A stretch of DNA of 64,000 nucleotides, taken from Bacillus solitudinis. GTDB lineage: Bacteria > Bacillota > Bacilli > Bacillales > Bacillaceae_D. The notes beneath the pieces are model-generated. The model was given only the letters and a program-made list of their open reading frames with translations, was not told where the DNA came from and made no database searches. Location of the stretch: contig NZ_KZ454943.1 of the NCBI RefSeq assembly GCF_002797395.1, forward strand, positions 2,421,469 to 2,485,468. The letters run 5' to 3'. Numbering within the stretch: position 1 is the first letter of the stretch; each line of letters begins with the position of its first letter. The position numbers and the translations under genes were made by a program. Below are positions 54,621 to 64,000 of this stretch, one piece after another.

Positions 54621-55496
54621 TTGCAAAAAGTAACCATCACAAACGGTAGAGGAGAAAGTCTTGAAATGGGACTATCTCCTCCGTTTATCCTCTGTACACT
54701 TGAAGGGACAGGTGGAAACAGCACGAACGTTATTATGAAAACCTCTCCTTTCCAAGATGGCGCAACCTATATAGGGACTTTTTTAGAAGTGAAAGACCTT
54801 CATTTTCAAGTGGATATTTACGCAGAGACACCCGTAGAACTTTTTGAATTAAGAGAGCAGATTGCAAGGATTGTTAGTGCGAAGTCGGGATTAGGAAATC
54901 TTGTTTTTGAGTATCCAGGAGGAGAAAAGCAGATTGAGTTTACAGTAGATGAAGAACCTGCTTTTTTAACAGGAAAGGCAAATCGAGGTCCTACGTATCA
55001 ACGTTTGACTTTCTCACTGGTATGCCCTGACCCTTACTGGAAAGATAAATCTGAAACCATTGATGAATTTATTTCAATTACAGGTGGATTAGAATTTCCA
55101 ATTGATTTCCCTTCGCAATTCGGGGAGATTGATGTGAATACCTCTAAAATTATTGTAAATAAAGGGAATGCAGAGACTCCAATTAAGTTGGTTATGGATG
55201 GACCGTTGACGTCGCCTATACGTTTAACAAATGAAACAACAGGACAAACGATTGAGGTTAAACAAGATTTATTAGAGGGAGAAAAACTAGTTGTTATTAC
55301 AGCATTCGGTAAGAAAAGAGTGGAGAAAATAAAGACAAACGGGGAAGTGATGAACGCTTTTAATTATATTAATTTTTTAACGACAGAGTTTTGGAGCCTT
55401 CAACCAGGTAATAATTTAATCAGTTATTCCACTGGGATTGAAGGAGAGCTTTCTCCGTTATATATCGAGTTTAATAATAAATACACGGGGGTGTAA
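54621..55496 (+). CDS. Distal tail protein (Dit)
   Basis: 291 residues from TTG 54621 with GGGGGTGAGG upstream. The N-terminal part reads NGRGESLEMG and FQDGATYIGTFLEVKDL, then the FSLVCPDPYWKD segment characteristic of siphovirus Dit/tail-component proteins. It forms the hub below the tube and carries the baseplate proteins encoded downstream. Confidence 0.88.
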   Translation: MQKVTITNGRGESLEMGLSPPFILCTLEGTGGNSTNVIMKTSPFQDGATYIGTFLEVKDLHFQVDIYAETPVELFELREQIARIVSAKSGLGNLVFEYPGGEKQIEFTVDEEPAFLTGKANRGPTYQRLTFSLVCPDPYWKDKSETIDEFISITGGLEFPIDFPSQFGEIDVNTSKIIVNKGNAETPIKLVMDGPLTSPIRLTNETTGQTIEVKQDLLEGEKLVVITAFGKKRVEKIKTNGEVMNAFNYINFLTTEFWSLQPGNNLISYSTGIEGELSPLYIEFNNKYTGV

Positions 55497-55500
55497 GGGC

Positions 55501-56201
55501 ATGGCAGAAGAGTTTTTTCCGTTTGACAGTATAGACGGTGATAGGAGCTTTTTGGCTCAAAAGTTCTCTTGGTATTTAGAGCGTTTTTTATCGAGTGGCG
55601 TAATTCATGTTAATAACAAACCCACTCTAAAAGTGACAAAAAGTGAGGGGTTGAACAGCGTTGTATCCCCAGGAGGAGCGATTATTAAAGGACGTGCTTA
55701 TGAAAATACGGAGCCATTAACCCTTATTCACGTTGAAGGAAATGCAACTAATCCGCGAATTGACCGTGTGGTTGTGAGGCTAGATACAACCGTAGACAAT
55801 CGGCATGTACGGGTCTTTATAAAACAAGGAACTCCTGCAAGTAACCCCGTCCCTCCGTCCTTGACAAGAAATACGAGTATATATGAGATTTCACTTGCCC
55901 AAGTGAGAGTGAATGCCGGGGGTAATACCATTAGTACGGTGGCAGATGAGAGATTAGATACAGTCGTTTGTGGTATTGTCTCATCCTTAATCAGTGTGCC
56001 AACAGATACATTTCAAGACACGTTTGATACCTGGTTTGAAGGTACAGAACAAGAAGCCATTGATTTGCTTCAACGTTTAGAAGCGGAGTTTGAGGATTGG
56101 TTTAATAGTGTCCAAGGGCGAGTAGGTACAGCGATAAGAATTGACTTAGCAGAACCGGAGGACCTTGTAAACAATGATATCTGGTTTAAGGTTGTGTTGT
56201 A

Positions 56202-56202
<1 letters not shown>
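55501..56202 (+). CDS. Baseplate/receptor-binding region structural protein
   Basis: 233 residues from ATG 55501 with GGGGGTGTAAGGGC upstream; the frame opens earlier at 55438 inside dit but lacks a site. [18 protein letters not shown] and [12 protein letters not shown] are typical of upper baseplate proteins of Gram-positive phages. Its C-terminus ([12 protein letters not shown]) resembles the end of the next protein (MWYKVL), a shared terminal motif. Placed between Dit and the Gp37-like protein. Confidence 0.7.
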
Positions 56203-58733
<2,531 letters not shown>

Positions 58734-58746
58734 GGAGGGACAACAA

Positions 58747-59529
58747 ATGGCAGTAAAAAAGATAGAGATTAGACCGAATATCGGGACGAAAGAAAATCCA
58801 GATTATGGTGACGTGCTTTACCCGAAAACGAGTGCGGATATGGTCGTCGATGAAGCAACTGGTCAAAATGTTGCTACGCATTTGGCGGAGGATGCGATTG
58901 ATGCACATAACGCAACTAGCATAACAGTAGCGGATGCAAACTCACATTTCACTGGTACAAATGTTGAAACGGTATTAGATGAACTTTTTACATTTGCCAA
59001 TAACGGTAAAACGGATATTGCGTCTGTTATTGGCTCGCCAGCAACAGTTGGTGATACCTTTATACAATTAAAAACGCATATCCAAAATAGTAAGAATGAT
59101 TTGGCTGCAAATTTAACCGCAAAAGGACAATCAAGTGTAGGTTCTGAAACATTAAATTCGTTGGTTGATAAAGTGCCATTAATTAACACAGGTAAAGGGT
59201 TTAAAATGGGAACAATACCAGGTAATTATGGTGCTAGTTGGTCAACGACAGCTACAGTCAGTGGGTTGCCATTCGTACCCAAATTCATAATTTTAACTTA
59301 CTACGATAATAGTAATCCCGCAGGAACAATAATTACACACTCTGGGAAAATACAAAATCCAAATAATTCAACTTATCAGTGGTCTATTGTAAAAAACCAC
59401 ACGCAGGTAGGACTACGAGTAGCTTCAGAACCTACAACGACTTCATTTACGGTATCTTTTGATGGAACTGCACCTACTCAAGCTCATACAGGACTAACTT
59501 ACATTGCTTTTGAAGATTTATATATTTAA
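58747..59529 (+). CDS. Tail fibre protein
   Basis: 260 residues from ATG 58747 with AAGGAGGGAC upstream. DVLYPKTSADMVVDEATGQN and AEDAIDAHNATSITVAD are repeats common in Bacillus phage fibre proteins; the C-terminus is beta-rich and probably folds as a receptor-binding tip. No lysozyme or depolymerase motif was seen. Confidence 0.78.
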   Translation: MAVKKIEIRPNIGTKENPDYGDVLYPKTSADMVVDEATGQNVATHLAEDAIDAHNATSITVADANSHFTGTNVETVLDELFTFANNGKTDIASVIGSPATVGDTFIQLKTHIQNSKNDLAANLTAKGQSSVGSETLNSLVDKVPLINTGKGFKMGTIPGNYGASWSTTATVSGLPFVPKFIILTYYDNSNPAGTIITHSGKIQNPNNSTYQWSIVKNHTQVGLRVASEPTTTSFTVSFDGTAPTQAHTGLTYIAFEDLYI

Positions 59530-59546
59530 AAGGAGGTTGCAAATAA

Positions 59547-59828
59547 ATGAACACACTAATCGTTTATGATGACACAGGTTATGTAATATCTCAATCCCAA
59601 GGATTATCAAGAGAGCCTCAAGGAGTGCCTTTCTTGTGGGTAGATATACCAAGCAATAAAAGATTGAAAATAGCTGATGGAATCGGCATAGATGTTTCAG
59701 TTACACCACATCAAGCCATTTTAGAAGATATACCACCAAGCGAAATTGAAAATTTACGGTTAGAAATGGCTCAATCTAACACAGAATTATTTGAGATGAT
59801 GATAGCTATGAGTGGAGGTACCGCCTAA
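59547..59828 (+). CDS. XkdW-like hypothetical tail-region protein
   Basis: 93 residues behind AAAGGAGGTTG. Beta-rich first part (LIVYDDTGYVISQSQGL) and helical end (ENLRLEMAQSNTELFEMMI), resembling small proteins next to fibre genes in PBSX-like phages. Role unknown; overlaps the next gene by 1 nt. Confidence 0.6.
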   Translation: MNTLIVYDDTGYVISQSQGLSREPQGVPFLWVDIPSNKRLKIADGIGIDVSVTPHQAILEDIPPSEIENLRLEMAQSNTELFEMMIAMSGGTA

Positions 59829-59956
59829 TGTTCAATGAAAACAGCAAGCTCGTACAAGACTATGTTCTGTTGATTAATAACGGTAAGAAAACAATTGATG
59901 ACATACCTATCTTTAGCAATCTACGCGAGGTAGTTTCTAGTGTTATCACTAATTAA
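59828..59956 (+). CDS. CD1375-like small phage protein, copy 1
   Basis: 42 residues starting in the TAATG overlap with the previous gene; an AGTGGAGG site lies inside it. YVLLINNGKKTIDDIPIFSN-LREVV aligns with the following gene's YAVLILAGRMTIDSVPNVGN-LRAVV. CD1375-family proteins are short and found near fibre and holin genes; function unknown. Confidence 0.65.
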   Translation: MFNENSKLVQDYVLLINNGKKTIDDIPIFSNLREVVSSVITN

Positions 59957-59990
59957 ATTATTTTATCAAATATCAAAGGAGATGTTCAAA

Positions 59991-60137
59991 ATGACATTCA
60001 CTAAAAATTCTCGTATTGCTCAATCTTATGCGGTTTTAATCTTGGCGGGGCGGATGACCATTGATAGTGTGCCAAACGTGGGTAATCTTCGTGCTGTTGT
60101 TACTGAGATTCTTACTGGTGAACAGACAGTAGCTTAG
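59991..60137 (+). CDS. CD1375-family small phage protein, copy 2
   Basis: 48 residues from ATG 59991 with AAAGGAG 9 nt upstream; an ATG at 59982 is too near that site. Same core as the preceding gene, which makes a tandem pair. Followed by the accessory block. Confidence 0.72.
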   Translation: MTFTKNSRIAQSYAVLILAGRMTIDSVPNVGNLRAVVTEILTGEQTVA

Positions 60138-60165
60138 TTTATAATCACCATAGAGGTGAGGGTCT

Positions 60166-60810
60166 ATGGGGAAATTTTATAAACAATTTGTAGAAGCTGA
60201 GATAAAAACACGTAAGGGAATCATCGAAGATAGGAAAAGGATGATGCATTGGGGGTTAGAGCCTGGCTTACCTTCTTTTTTTGTGGAAAAGACAGATGAA
60301 CTAAAATTAATGGTTCTACTGGCAATGGACAATTTCGCTTATAAATGTTTATGTGTTTATATTGAGGAGATCTTAATGCATCTTTTAGTTGCAGATGAAA
60401 TGAACTCAGCTAATGAATTTATTGCTAAGCTTGAAGAAACAGAAAGAAAATATAGAGCTGGCCATAAAATTCTAAAGGAACTAAATGAACGCGGAATAAT
60501 TCATGCGGATGACTATTGCTACTGCCAACGCTTTCTTAATGACTTTGAAAATGGTGGAGAAAGAATTAGAAACATAGAGGTTCATAACTTATATGCTGAG
60601 AAGATAAGTAATTTTGAATTAAGATCTGAAGTCTCTGGTGACATTGAAGAGTTTGGTAGAAATTTTCTTACTGAAACCATCAAAACCAATCCTGCGTTTA
60701 TCCATATTGGAGCAAGAGACATGGTTTCTAGAAGGATTGTAGAAGACATGGCAGGTCTACATGATTTATTGAATAGAAACGTATCTTTACTTTCAAAATT
60801 AAATGGATAA
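60166..60810 (+). CDS. Helical accessory protein with HEPN-like RNxxxH motif
   Basis: 214 residues, nearly all helical, no membrane segment. Arg135-Asn136-x3-His140 (GERIRNIEVHN) follows a helix, the arrangement of the RNxxxH active site of HEPN ribonucleases found in toxins and abortive-infection proteins. A TATAAT box at 60140-60145, without a good -35, lies upstream, AGAGGTGAGG precedes ATG 60166, and a terminator follows. It is not part of the usual fibre-lysis order, so it looks like cargo. The motif alone does not prove RNase activity. Confidence 0.6.
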   Translation: MGKFYKQFVEAEIKTRKGIIEDRKRMMHWGLEPGLPSFFVEKTDELKLMVLLAMDNFAYKCLCVYIEEILMHLLVADEMNSANEFIAKLEETERKYRAGHKILKELNERGIIHADDYCYCQRFLNDFENGGERIRNIEVHNLYAEKISNFELRSEVSGDIEEFGRNFLTETIKTNPAFIHIGARDMVSRRIVEDMAGLHDLLNRNVSLLSKLNG

Positions 60811-60820
60811 GTTAAAACCG

Positions 60821-60845
60821 GAACTGATATTGTCAGTTCTTTTTT
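60821..60845 (+). terminator. Terminator after the HEPN-like gene
   Basis: GAACTGA / TCAGTTC stem with TATTG loop and six T. Confidence 0.88.
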
Positions 60846-60878
60846 CGTATTAGGATGATAATCTTCATTAAGAATACA

Positions 60879-60907
60879 TTGTAAATAAAACAAAAAATTA
60901 GTATTTA
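60879..60907 (+). promoter_or_regulatory. Candidate promoter of the two-gene accessory unit
   Basis: TTGTAA, 17-nt spacer, TATTTA, between a terminator and the next gene, which allows transcription in the lysogen. Confidence 0.4.
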
Positions 60908-60970
60908 TTGGAGGTTTCTTCCACTCCTTGTCGAATAATGTTATCAATAATAAGAGTGGGAGGAGCTTCA

Positions 60971-61900
60971 ATGTCCAATACAGTTAATAGAAAAATCCAT
61001 TTTTTTCGTATTGAATTTTTTGAAAGTCAAGCGGGTTCATCTAATTTTCGCATGCATTCAGATCCAATTAACGTTATTGAAAATATTACTAAACTAAATT
61101 TTATGGGCGATCATCAAAAATCACGATTTAAATATTACCAAAACAATGACGTGAGCTTCTTAAACGAGATATCAACAAGTAGTTTAGGACTGAGAGGTAA
61201 GTTTGCATTGTCAAGAAGAAGTTCACTTCCCGAATTGGAAACAGAGGGGGTATTAAAGCCCCTAATTATTCCCGCTAATAGCGGTTTAGCAGAAATAACT
61301 CATTTTGTTTATTTTCCTCAGAAAAATGTTGTTGGTGTAGAGTTCAATTTCTTTGGACCGAGGGCAACTAGCTTAGGGAATTATTTGTTAGATAAAAGTA
61401 GTAATTTCAATAATCGGTTTGAATATATTAAAATAGTCCCGATATTAAATCAAGATGTAGATAATCAGTTATCTGATATGGGTGAAGTTAATCTATTCAC
61501 TATGGAAGTAGCAAGGAATGAGTTAGCTTTAATTGAGGAACTCGATCGCGATCTTTATAGTGCTTTTGATTCTGCTGCAAAAGTAACTGATGAAGCGGAA
61601 TCTGTTGAATTGGTTCTACGTAAGAAGAAATACTCAAGAGGTGGTTTTACACTACCGTTTTCAAAGGAAAAGTTAAAATCAATACTATCAATAGGGGATA
61701 ACAGACAAAAATTTAATAAGCTAAAAGTGGATGCTCAATCTAGGTCAGAGGAAAGAAATAAGGTGTTTGATTTATTAGAAGATAAGATGATAACATCCAA
61801 AAAAGTAACTACATTGGGTGGTAGAAGTAGGTCTGTTGATTCTGAAAGTATGTTTGAAAAAATAGAAGAGGCCTATAATGATCTGGAGAGCAATTTTTGA
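60971..61900 (+). CDS. Accessory protein of unknown function (possible DUF6731/DUF4747-like)
   Basis: 309 residues from ATG 60971 with GGGAGGAGC upstream. N-terminal mixed fold (KIHFFRIEFFESQAGS ... SDPINVIENITKLNF) with a central beta-rich region and a helical basic C-terminus (SKEKLKSILSIGDNR). It recalls DUF6731/DUF4747-type proteins of phages and defence loci, from memory only. Its stop overlaps the start of a four-helix membrane protein by 1 nt (TGATG), so the two products are made together. Soluble partner plus membrane partner is a frequent plan of sensor-effector pairs. Confidence 0.6.
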   Translation: MSNTVNRKIHFFRIEFFESQAGSSNFRMHSDPINVIENITKLNFMGDHQKSRFKYYQNNDVSFLNEISTSSLGLRGKFALSRRSSLPELETEGVLKPLIIPANSGLAEITHFVYFPQKNVVGVEFNFFGPRATSLGNYLLDKSSNFNNRFEYIKIVPILNQDVDNQLSDMGEVNLFTMEVARNELALIEELDRDLYSAFDSAAKVTDEAESVELVLRKKKYSRGGFTLPFSKEKLKSILSIGDNRQKFNKLKVDAQSRSEERNKVFDLLEDKMITSKKVTTLGGRSRSVDSESMFEKIEEAYNDLESNF

Positions 61901-62397
61901 TGAGAAAGATGAGGGTTGTCATGCGTAACCTATATAGAGCGCATTTTCTTGGAATTGAGCTTTGTGTATCTTTTGTTATCATCGGGTTAACCATTTTTTC
62001 ATTGGATAAATGGGGAAGTTATAGCTTAATTCAAACAAATCTAAATGAAATAAGGGATGTATTTTATGGAACTTTAGCTGCTTTATCTGGTGCTCTCCTT
62101 GGTTTTGTAATTACTGGTCTTTCTGTATTGTTAACTTCAAGTTCTAATGAACAAATCGAAAGACTAAGAAAAAGTAAACAGTATAAAGTTGTCTTCAAGG
62201 TTTTCTTTAGTACGAGTAAATATCTTGGTATACTCTTGCTTACATCGTTAATATGTTTAGTTTTTGATAAGGATTCAAACCCTATGATTTGGTTAACATT
62301 CGCCTGTTTATGGTCATTAATGATAGTTACATTCAGACTGCTAAGGTGTATATGGGTACTTGAAAGAATTGTACAGCTTCATATTATCAGAAAATGA
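61900..62397 (+). CDS. Four-helix membrane protein partner
   Basis: 165 residues from the ATG within the TGATG overlap. Four hydrophobic helices: about 17-35 (GIELCVSFVIIGLTIF), 53-77 (LSGALLGFVITGLSVLLTS), 102-118 and 126-147, with basic loops. No known domain. Coupled translation with the soluble protein suggests a complex. It could be an effector that alters the membrane, or an exclusion protein; both are inference. Confidence 0.6.
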   Translation: MRKMRVVMRNLYRAHFLGIELCVSFVIIGLTIFSLDKWGSYSLIQTNLNEIRDVFYGTLAALSGALLGFVITGLSVLLTSSSNEQIERLRKSKQYKVVFKVFFSTSKYLGILLLTSLICLVFDKDSNPMIWLTFACLWSLMIVTFRLLRCIWVLERIVQLHIIRK

Positions 62398-62493
62398 TTC
62401 TAGGGATCTCTCTTAATTTTGAGTGAAACCTTTACTTATATGGATGATACCCTGCAGCAAGTGTTCAACAACATAAAATAATATGGTTCAAAA

Positions 62494-62522
62494 AAGAATC
62501 CTTAATCGAGGATTCTTTTTAT
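62494..62522 (+). terminator. Terminator before the lysis genes
   Basis: AAGAATCC / GGATTCTT stem with an 8-nt loop and TTTATTTT tail. It closes the accessory unit. Confidence 0.88.
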
Positions 62523-62560
62523 TTTGCCCTCGAATCGAGTGGCTCTTAGAGGAGAGATGT

Positions 62561-62992
62561 ATGATGAAATATCAAACGAACACACTTTATACGACAGTAA
62601 CAGGCGGTGCTTTTGCAAGTGGCGCTTTTCTTTTAGGGGGGCTTGATAATTTGGTTATCGCATTAGCTATCATAATGGGAGTGGATTTTTTAACAGGAGT
62701 AGCAGCAAGCTTAGATAAAAACAGCACAGAAAAAACTAGTTCAAAAAGGGCGTTTGCAGGATTGGTTAAAAAAGGTGCAATGATATCCCTAGTTATTGTG
62801 GCCAATCAACTTGATGTGATAGCTGGTAGTGATTCGGGTTTTATGCGTAATGCCATGATTTTCTTTTTGATTGGTACAGAAGGTATTTCACTTTTAGAAA
62901 ATATGAATAGATTAGGAGTGCCATTTCCAGACTTCTTAACTAAACGTTTTGAACAAATGACAGATATTAAAGGGAAGGATGAGAAGCAATGA
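62561..62992 (+). CDS. Phage holin (holin_4/TcdE-like)
   Basis: 143 residues from ATG 62561 (second ATG 62564) with AGAGGAGAG upstream. Hydrophobic segments at about 15-55 and 75-125; IIMGVDFLTGVAASL and KRAFAGLVKKGAMI are typical of the phage holin family 4. It makes the lesion that lets the amidase out. ATGA overlap with the amidase gene. Confidence 0.9.
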   Translation: MMKYQTNTLYTTVTGGAFASGAFLLGGLDNLVIALAIIMGVDFLTGVAASLDKNSTEKTSSKRAFAGLVKKGAMISLVIVANQLDVIAGSDSGFMRNAMIFFLIGTEGISLLENMNRLGVPFPDFLTKRFEQMTDIKGKDEKQ

Positions 62993-63693
62993 ACATTGTG
63001 GACATTCGAAGCAAAACACCGCGGCACTGGTTCAAAAAACTTACCTATCGAAGGCTTGAAGACATTCGTACGGTTGTTGTGCATCACGGGCTTACCTTAC
63101 GGAAATTAGCAGGCACTAACATGGAGTCTTACCTTGATTTCCACGTCACAAAAAATAACTGGTCCATAGGAGGATATCCCCTTGGAGTGGAACCAGACGG
63201 AACGATAAAATTGTGTGCGGATTTTAATATCATGACTCCTCATGTAGGTAATAGTAACAAACATTCTCTCGGTATTTGTTTGCCGGGAGATTTTCGTTTT
63301 GAAGACCCGACCGAGCCACAGTATCAAAGCTTGTTATGGTTACTTGCTGTTTATTTACCGGAGCAGTTACCTAACGCATTTGACATAAAAGGTCATAGCG
63401 AAATGCCAGGTTACAGCTGGAAGGCCTGTCCGGTTATTAACATGGACAAGGTTAGAGCAGACGTTGTTAAGTATAAAAATGGTATCGATATTAATAAAGA
63501 GGAGGAAGACAATATGACAAAGACTCAGTTAGCGCCAGTCATTAAAATTTTAGAAATTTGGACGGATGTAAGGCAGCGCAACCCAATTGATAAGAGTTGG
63601 TTAGAAAAAGCTAAGAGAGGTGATATGACAGTCGCTGATTGTATGCGCCTCGAGTTTGAAGCGAAGGTAAGAGGGTTAAAGAACAGCGTATAA
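62989..63693 (+). CDS. N-acetylmuramoyl-L-alanine amidase endolysin
   Basis: 234 residues. Amidase_2/PGRP-type zinc enzyme: VVVHHGLTLR near residue 30, KGHSEMPG and WKACPV give the His-His-Cys zinc ligands; WSIGGYPLGVEPDGT is the substrate strand. A helical C-terminal part (about 165-234) may bind the wall but has no LysM or SH3b repeat. Starts inside the holin stop. Confidence 0.94.
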   Translation: MNIVDIRSKTPRHWFKKLTYRRLEDIRTVVVHHGLTLRKLAGTNMESYLDFHVTKNNWSIGGYPLGVEPDGTIKLCADFNIMTPHVGNSNKHSLGICLPGDFRFEDPTEPQYQSLLWLLAVYLPEQLPNAFDIKGHSEMPGYSWKACPVINMDKVRADVVKYKNGIDINKEEEDNMTKTQLAPVIKILEIWTDVRQRNPIDKSWLEKAKRGDMTVADCMRLEFEAKVRGLKNSV

Positions 63694-63721
63694 AAACAAA
63701 AAGCCCTCCTTGTGGGGGCTC
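63690..63721 (-). terminator. Terminator of a minus-strand transcript
   Basis: AGCCCCC / GGAGGGCT hairpin (63702-63720); the T run (TTTTTGTTTTT) lies on the minus strand, so it stops leftward transcription. Confidence 0.7.
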
Positions 63722-63744
63722 CTCAGTATGTAATTTAATGCAAG

Positions 63745-63876
63745 TTAAACACTCACATTTCCAACAACCCTATTTGCCATCCACAACAATAGTTCTAATT
63801 CGGTATTTTTTAAACTTCGTTTAAGTTTTGTCTCAAAATCAAATCGCAACTTTTCGAAAACCAAATCTTTATCCAG
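63745..63876 (-). CDS. Possible 43-residue protein with a non-ATG start
   Basis: Open minus-strand frame of 43 codons: a charged helix (FEKLRFDFETKLKRSLKN, then TELELLLWMANRVVG). GGGAGGG lies 6 nt before CTG 63876; no ATG, GTG or TTG is available at that spacing, and a TTG four codons in is the other choice. A terminator of the right direction follows. Family unknown. The rest of 63877-64000 is AT-rich and shows no gene. Confidence 0.4.
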   Translation of the reverse strand: MDKDLVFEKLRFDFETKLKRSLKNTELELLLWMANRVVGNVSV

Positions 63877-64000
63877 TTTAATCCCTCCCGCCCAAGTTTA
63901 ACTTACAATGTAAATTAAATTTCCCGATTAAACAGACTTAGTAAACTGACTATAAATGTTTAGTCGAGATTAATATCAACTGTTCGGTTCAGAAGTTCAT

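Overview
The window is about 26.3 kb of chromosome from a low-GC, spore-forming Bacillaceae followed by about 37.7 kb of a siphovirus-type prophage. The evidence for the host is the gene order yerB(partial)-yerC ... pcrB-pcrA-ligA-camS-putP-gatCAB-dgkB-rlmD, which is the order of the B. subtilis yerB-to-yefA region, together with strong Shine-Dalgarno sites and frequent GTG/TTG starts.

Chromosomal part (1-26,340): the end of yerB; yerC; an adenine deaminase; an ArsR-type regulator whose promoter carries a perfect 30-bp palindrome, followed by an alpha/beta hydrolase; a small membrane protein overlapping a YbjQ/UPF0145 gene; a REC-GGDEF-REC protein on the minus strand; a Fur-box-controlled FhuF-like ferric-siderophore reductase; and a class I ribonucleotide reductase operon. 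That operon has two NrdR boxes on its promoter and then a cobalamin riboswitch with a terminator. Next come a SIMPL-domain protein, pcrB, and the pcrA-ligA-camS cluster. A 31-codon membrane microprotein sits in front of a PutP/OpuE proline symporter. The gatCAB amidotransferase, diacylglycerol kinase dgkB and the rRNA methyltransferase rlmD close this part.

Prophage (from just after rlmD to beyond the right edge): a tyrosine integrase convergent with rlmD; an ImmA peptidase and CI-like repressor facing a Cro-like gene across a multi-copy operator array; excisionase-like, Gam, ERF recombinase and ThyX-like genes; a second divergent pair of HTH genes with its own palindromic operator and an antirepressor; DnaD-like and DnaC-like replication genes that overlap; HNH nuclease, SSB, RusA and a late regulator. 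The late region runs terminase-portal-SPP1 gp7-like protein-scaffold-capsid-connectors-tail tube-G/GT chaperones (-1 frameshift)-tape measure-distal tail-Gp37-like/collagen-like fibre-fibres-holin-amidase.

The features most worth a second look are: (1) a 245-nt ORF-less group I intron splitting the tape measure gene between Gly and Met, with P1, P2, P3, P7, P8 and P9 helices readable by eye; (2) an accessory block at 60.1-62.5 kb between fibre and lysis genes, with a helical protein carrying an HEPN-like RNxxxH motif and a soluble-protein plus four-helix-membrane-protein gene pair with its own promoter and terminators; (3) the combined NrdR and B12-riboswitch control of ribonucleotide reductase; (4) a YjcZ-like sporulation microprotein gene placed antisense inside the prophage early region. 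Many genes shorter than 60 codons were found by reading the gaps and are listed.
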